From: Syntrophorhabdus sp. PtaB.Bin184
GTDB lineage: Bacteria; Desulfobacterota; Syntrophorhabdia; Syntrophorhabdales; Syntrophorhabdaceae
Length of the DNA stretch: 8,665 nt
Direction: 5' to 3'
Assembly (NCBI GenBank): GCA_002067555.1
Contig: MVQQ01000207.1
Coordinates: 1-8,665 of the forward strand
Under the pieces are notes generated by a model. That model worked only from the letters and a program-made list of their open reading frames with translations, made no database searches and was not told the origin of the DNA. Below are positions 5,082 through 8,665 of this stretch, in pieces. Positions within the stretch are counted from its first letter, which is position 1; every line of letters starts with the position of its first letter. The translations under genes were made by a program, and so were the position numbers.

Positions 5082-7517
5082 CTAATCGAGCTTCTCTTCA
5101 CCGATCCTCATGCCGTAGAATGAACGGTACACGAAGATGATTGCGATGAGGAAGAAGATACCGCCGATCACGTACTTCACCGTCTGGGACTGGATTGTCA
5201 CAGCGATCTCCGTGGCAAGGAGGCCGAAGAGAGTGGTGAATTTGATGACGGGGTTCATGGAGACGGAAGAGGTATCCTTGAAGGGGTCGCCGACGGTGTC
5301 GCCGACAACGGTCGCTTCGTGCAGCGGTGTTCCCTTTTCCTTGAGGTCGACTTCAACGATCTTCTTGGCGTTGTCCCAGGCACCGCCTGCGTTGGCCATG
5401 AAGATGGCTTGATAGAGGCCGAAGAAGGCGATGGCGATAAGGTAGCCGATGAAGAAATAGGGGTTGAAGAAGGAAAGTGCCAGAGCCATGAAGAAGACAA
5501 CGATGAAGATGTTCCACATACCCTTCTGGGCATACATGGTACAAATCTTCACAACTTCCTTGCTGTCCTCTATCGAGGCCTCTTCCTTGTCGAGGTTGAT
5601 GTTCTTCTTGATGAAGACGACTGCCCGGTATGCACCGGTCGTGACCGCCTGGGTCGCCGCGCCGGTAAACCAGTAGATCACGGCGCCGCCCATGAGAAGG
5701 CCGAGGACGATCGTCGGCTGGACGAGGCTCAAGTGAGATATAACATTGCCGAACATGTTCTCCAGGAGAATAATGATGCCGAAGACCATGGTGGTGGCAC
5801 CGACGACGGCCGTGCCGATGAGAACCGGCTTGGCCGTGGCTTTAAACGTGTTACCGGCACCATCCGCCTCTTCAAGATAGTCTTTCGCTCCATCGAAATT
5901 GGGCTCAAAACCGAAGGTCTTCTTGATGTCGGCCTTGATGTCCGGAAGTGCCTCGATCCTGGAAAGCTCATAGACCGACTGGGCATTGTCCGAAACAGGG
6001 CCGTAGCTGTCGACGGCGATCGTCACGGGGCCCATGCCGAGGAAACCGAAGGCCACGAGGCCAAAGGCGAAGACCGGTGCCGCGAAGGCGAACTTCGCCG
6101 GCATGAGGGCGACGATCGACGCATGCTGTGAAACGAGGTAGGCGATAAACATGAGGACGAGAATGGTCAGGCCTTCCCAGAAAGCCGAGAAGTTACCGGC
6201 AACAAAACCGGAGAGGATGTCCAGCGACGCTCCGCCGTGGCGGGCCGCGCCGGTGACTTCCTGAACGTGGCGTGACTTCGTGCTCGTGAAGACCTTGGTG
6301 AATTCAGGGATCAACGCGCCTGCTATGGTGCCGCAGGAGATGATGATCGCCAGCGCCCACCACAGACCGGGGTACTGTGCATTGAGATCGCCGAGCAGCA
6401 TGTAGCTTGCCCAGAAGGTAACGATGATCGAGACAGCGGAGGTGATCCACACCAGGTTGGTGAGAGGCTGCTCGAAATCGAACTTTTTCTTGGAGCCGTA
6501 AACGGAAGAGGTGATGCCCCTGTTGATGAAGTAGGAAACGAGAGAGGTGAGGATCATGAGAATACGCATTGCGAATATCCAGATGATCAGCGTGCCCGAC
6601 ATTGCCATGTTGCCGGCGAGGGCGAGGGCAAGAAAGGCCACGAGGGCGACACCTGTGACACCGTATGTCTCAAAACCATCCGCGGTGGGGCCGACGCTGT
6701 CGCCGGCATTGTCACCGGTGCAGTCGGCGATGACGCCAGGGTTCTTCGGATCGTCTTCGGGAAGATGGAAGACGATCTTCATGAGGTCGCTGCCGATGTC
6801 GGCAATCTTCGTGAAGATACCGCCGGCAATCCTCAGCGCGCTGGCGCCGAGGGACTCACCGATGGCGAAACCGATGAAGCTGGGGCCAACGAGTTCCTTC
6901 GGGAGGAACACGAGGATGCAGATCATGAAGAAAAGCTCTACGCTCACGAGGAGGAGACCAACGCTCATTCCCGAGGTCAGGGGGATGTTCACGACGTCGA
7001 CGGGTTTGCCCTTCAGGGATGAGAAAGCCGTCCGGGCATTCGCCCAGGTGTTGATCCTCATGCCGAACCAGGCAACACCGTAGGAGCCGAGGATGCCGAG
7101 TATGGAGCAGACAAGGATGATGACCATGTTGCCGAAAGGAGCGTGGGAAAGACCCATGAAATAGTAGACCATGCAGCAGGCGATCAGTATCCACAGGATG
7201 ATGAGGAACTTGCCCTGCTGAGCCAGGTAGGACTTGCAGGTCTCCCAGATAATGGCCGACACGTCGAGCATCGACTTGTGCGCGGGCATGTTTTTGGTCT
7301 GGTTTGCCTGAATGATGGCGAAGATCAAGCCGACAAAACATATCACGATGCCGAAATACATGATGCTGACACCACTCACTGCGCTTCCGAAAAGGGTAAA
7401 TGAAACCGTCGAAAGATCGGGCAGGATGATGTCCGCCTCACCGGCGAACGCCGGCAAAGCGACGAGAGTGAACATCAACAACAATAGTGCGGTGCTTAAC
7501 CCTTTCTTGATACTCAT
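5082..7517 (-). CDS. hppA: Membrane-bound ion-translocating pyrophosphatase
   Basis: This is an integral membrane pump that uses PPi hydrolysis to export H+ (or Na+). The protein is 811 residues, longer than the usual 660-770, with many hydrophobic helices. Diagnostic motifs are PEDDPKNPGVIAD (253-265) running into GDNAGDSVGPTADGFETYG (268-286), DSYGPVSDNA (503-512) and the C-terminal NAGGAWDNAKK (709-719) and VVGDTVGDPFKDTSS (737-751). The selectivity segment GNTFKATAKP (555-564) has lysine at 559 where potassium-dependent enzymes carry alanine, which argues for a potassium-independent pump. However, position 562 is alanine rather than the threonine usual in that class. The N-terminus has a basic start, a hydrophobic run and AFA-GEA, resembling a cleavable signal peptide. 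ATG 7517 is preceded by a strong AAAGGAGGT (7531-7523). The gene has its own promoter and terminator, so it is monocistronic. I infer membership of a divergent subfamily such as the Chlorobium-type Na+-regulated H+ pumps; that is not proven here. Confidence 0.95.
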   Translation of the reverse strand: MSIKKGLSTALLLLMFTLVALPAFAGEADIILPDLSTVSFTLFGSAVSGVSIMYFGIVICFVGLIFAIIQANQTKNMPAHKSMLDVSAIIWETCKSYLAQQGKFLIILWILIACCMVYYFMGLSHAPFGNMVIILVCSILGILGSYGVAWFGMRINTWANARTAFSSLKGKPVDVVNIPLTSGMSVGLLLVSVELFFMICILVFLPKELVGPSFIGFAIGESLGASALRIAGGIFTKIADIGSDLMKIVFHLPEDDPKNPGVIADCTGDNAGDSVGPTADGFETYGVTGVALVAFLALALAGNMAMSGTLIIWIFAMRILMILTSLVSYFINRGITSSVYGSKKKFDFEQPLTNLVWITSAVSIIVTFWASYMLLGDLNAQYPGLWWALAIIISCGTIAGALIPEFTKVFTSTKSRHVQEVTGAARHGGASLDILSGFVAGNFSAFWEGLTILVLMFIAYLVSQHASIVALMPAKFAFAAPVFAFGLVAFGFLGMGPVTIAVDSYGPVSDNAQSVYELSRIEALPDIKADIKKTFGFEPNFDGAKDYLEEADGAGNTFKATAKPVLIGTAVVGATTMVFGIIILLENMFGNVISHLSLVQPTIVLGLLMGGAVIYWFTGAATQAVTTGAYRAVVFIKKNINLDKEEASIEDSKEVVKICTMYAQKGMWNIFIVVFFMALALSFFNPYFFIGYLIAIAFFGLYQAIFMANAGGAWDNAKKIVEVDLKEKGTPLHEATVVGDTVGDPFKDTSSVSMNPVIKFTTLFGLLATEIAVTIQSQTVKYVIGGIFFLIAIIFVYRSFYGMRIGEEKLD

Positions 7518-7586
7518 CTACGACCTCCTTTGAGATGAATAATGAATAACCATAATTACCTGTAGAACGGTATGGATTGGCTTCCT

Positions 7587-7616
7587 ATATTAAACATTTT
7601 CTTTTTCGATTGTCAA
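7587..7616 (-). promoter_or_regulatory. Promoter of hppA
   Basis: On the minus strand a perfect TTGACA (7616-7611) is separated by 18 mostly A-rich bases from TAATAT (7592-7587). Transcription should start near 7580, giving a leader of about 60 bases ahead of ATG 7517. The region 7518-7711 between mcp and hppA is AT-rich and holds no gene. Confidence 0.6.
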
Positions 7617-7690
7617 CCAAACATAGGAAAAAATTCACAATACCACTCCACGGGCAATAGAATCCCTTCTCTTATAAAAACAATGTGTTA

Positions 7691-7711
7691 GAGGTAACGA
7701 CAGGTCGCCTC
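7691..7711 (-). terminator. Weak hairpin just after the chemoreceptor stop
   Basis: GAGG (7691-7694) can pair with CCTC (7708-7711) and CGA with TCG inside it, with an asymmetric bulge. On the minus strand the only T-run (7680-7676) is about ten bases further on. This could be a poor intrinsic terminator for the chemoreceptor gene or nothing at all. Confidence 0.2.
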
Positions 7712-8665
7712 TCACACCCTGAAGCGGCTGACTATACCCTCCAGGTCGTTCGAGAGCTTCGCCAGCTCCCCCGACGCCTGAGCCGTCTGTTCCGAGCTCG
7801 CCGATGTCTCCCGGGAGACGGCCGCTATCTGCTCAATGTCTCTGTTGATCTCCTCCGACGTGGTGCTCATCTCATCCGTTGCCGAAGCGATCTGCTGCAC
7901 CATCCCGAGGAGGTCATCGACACTCGTCACGATGACTCTCAGCGACTGGCCCGCCTTTCCGGAAAGATCGACGCCCGTCTCCACCTTCTTCGCCACGGTG
8001 TTCATGGTCATGACGGCCCGTTCGACATCGCTTTGGATCGCGTTTATCATGCCGCCGATCTCGGAGGTCGAGTTAGCGGTGCGCTCCGCAAGCTTGCGCA
8101 CCTCGTCGGCCACGACCGCGAAGCCCCTGCCCTGCTCGCCGGCCCGGGCGGCCTCAATCGCGGCGTTGAGCGCCAGGAGATTCGTCTGGTCGGCGATGTC
8201 GTCGATGACGTTGACGATCTCGCCGATCTGGTTCGAACGTTCGCCGAGGGTGCGTATCGATTCGGCGGAATCGCCCACGGTCCGCGCTATCTCCTCCACT
8301 TCCTTCGTGGCCTGGTTGACTATCTCTTCGCCTTCCTTCGCTATCTTCACGGTATTCGCCGCCGAGTTCGCTATATTGTTCGTGTTCCGCGCTATGTCGA
8401 TGACCGTCTGGGACATCTCCACGGAGGCCGCCGCCACCTGGGACGACCAGTTGGCCTGTTCGCCTGAACCTTTCGACATCTGCTCGGCGCTGGCACTGAG
8501 CTGGACACCGGCCGATGATATGCTCGCCGCGGCCGACTTCAGGCTCCCGAGTATCTCGCGCCACCTCTCCACCATTTCCTTCGCCGCCTTCATCTCGTCG
8601 CCGAACTCGTCCTTTCTGTCCGTCGGGACCTCAAAGGCAAGGTTCCCCTTCGCCATGGCCCTCAC
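7712..8665 (-). CDS. Methyl-accepting chemotaxis protein, N-terminus outside window
   Basis: This is the cytoplasmic signalling part of a chemoreceptor that controls CheA kinase through CheW and carries methylation sites for CheR/CheB. The frame is open at the right edge, and the GTG codon there is not the start. Visible residues 1-40 look like the end of a HAMP linker (KGNLAFEVPTDRKDEFGDEM). The rest is a long antiparallel coiled coil with the near-invariant hairpin tip DQTNLLALNAAIEAARAGEQ (159-178) followed by GRGFAVVADEVRKLAERT. About 146 residues follow the tip glutamate, close to 20 heptads, which suggests the 40-heptad class; this is a hand count. The C-terminus ends SRFRV without an NWETF-like CheR tether. 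The sensor domain and ligand cannot be judged. hppA downstream has its own promoter, so no operon link is evident. Confidence 0.95.
   Translation of the reverse strand: MRAMAKGNLAFEVPTDRKDEFGDEMKAAKEMVERWREILGSLKSAAASISSAGVQLSASAEQMSKGSGEQANWSSQVAAASVEMSQTVIDIARNTNNIANSAANTVKIAKEGEEIVNQATKEVEEIARTVGDSAESIRTLGERSNQIGEIVNVIDDIADQTNLLALNAAIEAARAGEQGRGFAVVADEVRKLAERTANSTSEIGGMINAIQSDVERAVMTMNTVAKKVETGVDLSGKAGQSLRVIVTSVDDLLGMVQQIASATDEMSTTSEEINRDIEQIAAVSRETSASSEQTAQASGELAKLSNDLEGIVSRFRV

Noticed and set aside
5319..6131. 270-codon plus-strand frame opposite hppA
   Set aside because: It is a charged, motif-free shadow of the conserved membrane pyrophosphatase coding strand.
8663..8665. GTG at the right edge as a start of the chemoreceptor
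   Set aside because: It lies inside a HAMP-like segment; the sensor and membrane segments must continue beyond the window.

Overview
The window looks like ordinary chromosome from a GC-rich, Gram-negative-type bacterium. The combination of a divergent membrane pyrophosphatase, a PHP-domain family X DNA polymerase, a transketolase and a chemoreceptor, with short tandem repeats in the intergenic spaces, is reminiscent of Desulfobacterota/syntrophic deltaproteobacteria. That placement is an inference from gene style, not a measured assignment.

Layout from left to right. A transketolase (minus strand) runs from 1845 off the left edge, lacking only its extreme C-terminus. Two bases upstream of it ends nth (endonuclease III, 1848-2480, minus), so the two form a tight pair with the tkt ribosome binding site inside the last nth codons. 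A gap of about 200 bp carries two facing arrays of a 9-bp repeat and a probable nth promoter. Upstream lies polX (2684-4399, minus), a bacterial family X DNA polymerase fused to a PHP phosphoesterase domain, with a hairpin straddling its stop codon. From about 4456 to 5025 there is an island of TCCTAT-type short repeats and inverted repeats. It surrounds the only plus-strand gene, a 71-residue putative zinc-binding protein (4588-4803). Then comes hppA (5082-7517, minus), a membrane ion-translocating pyrophosphatase with its own promoter and a textbook rho-independent terminator. At the right edge is the C-terminal signalling half of a methyl-accepting chemotaxis protein (7712-8665, minus, open at the edge).

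Functionally, polX and nth both belong to base-excision or gap repair and sit next to each other. tkt is a carbon-metabolism gene that seems to be co-transcribed with nth by position only. hppA couples PPi hydrolysis to ion pumping, and the chemoreceptor is independent. No mobile element genes, CRISPR array, tRNA or rRNA are visible. The least explained parts are the repeat-bracketed small zinc-finger-like gene, the two 9-bp-period repeat families, and the unusual cation-selectivity signature of the pyrophosphatase.
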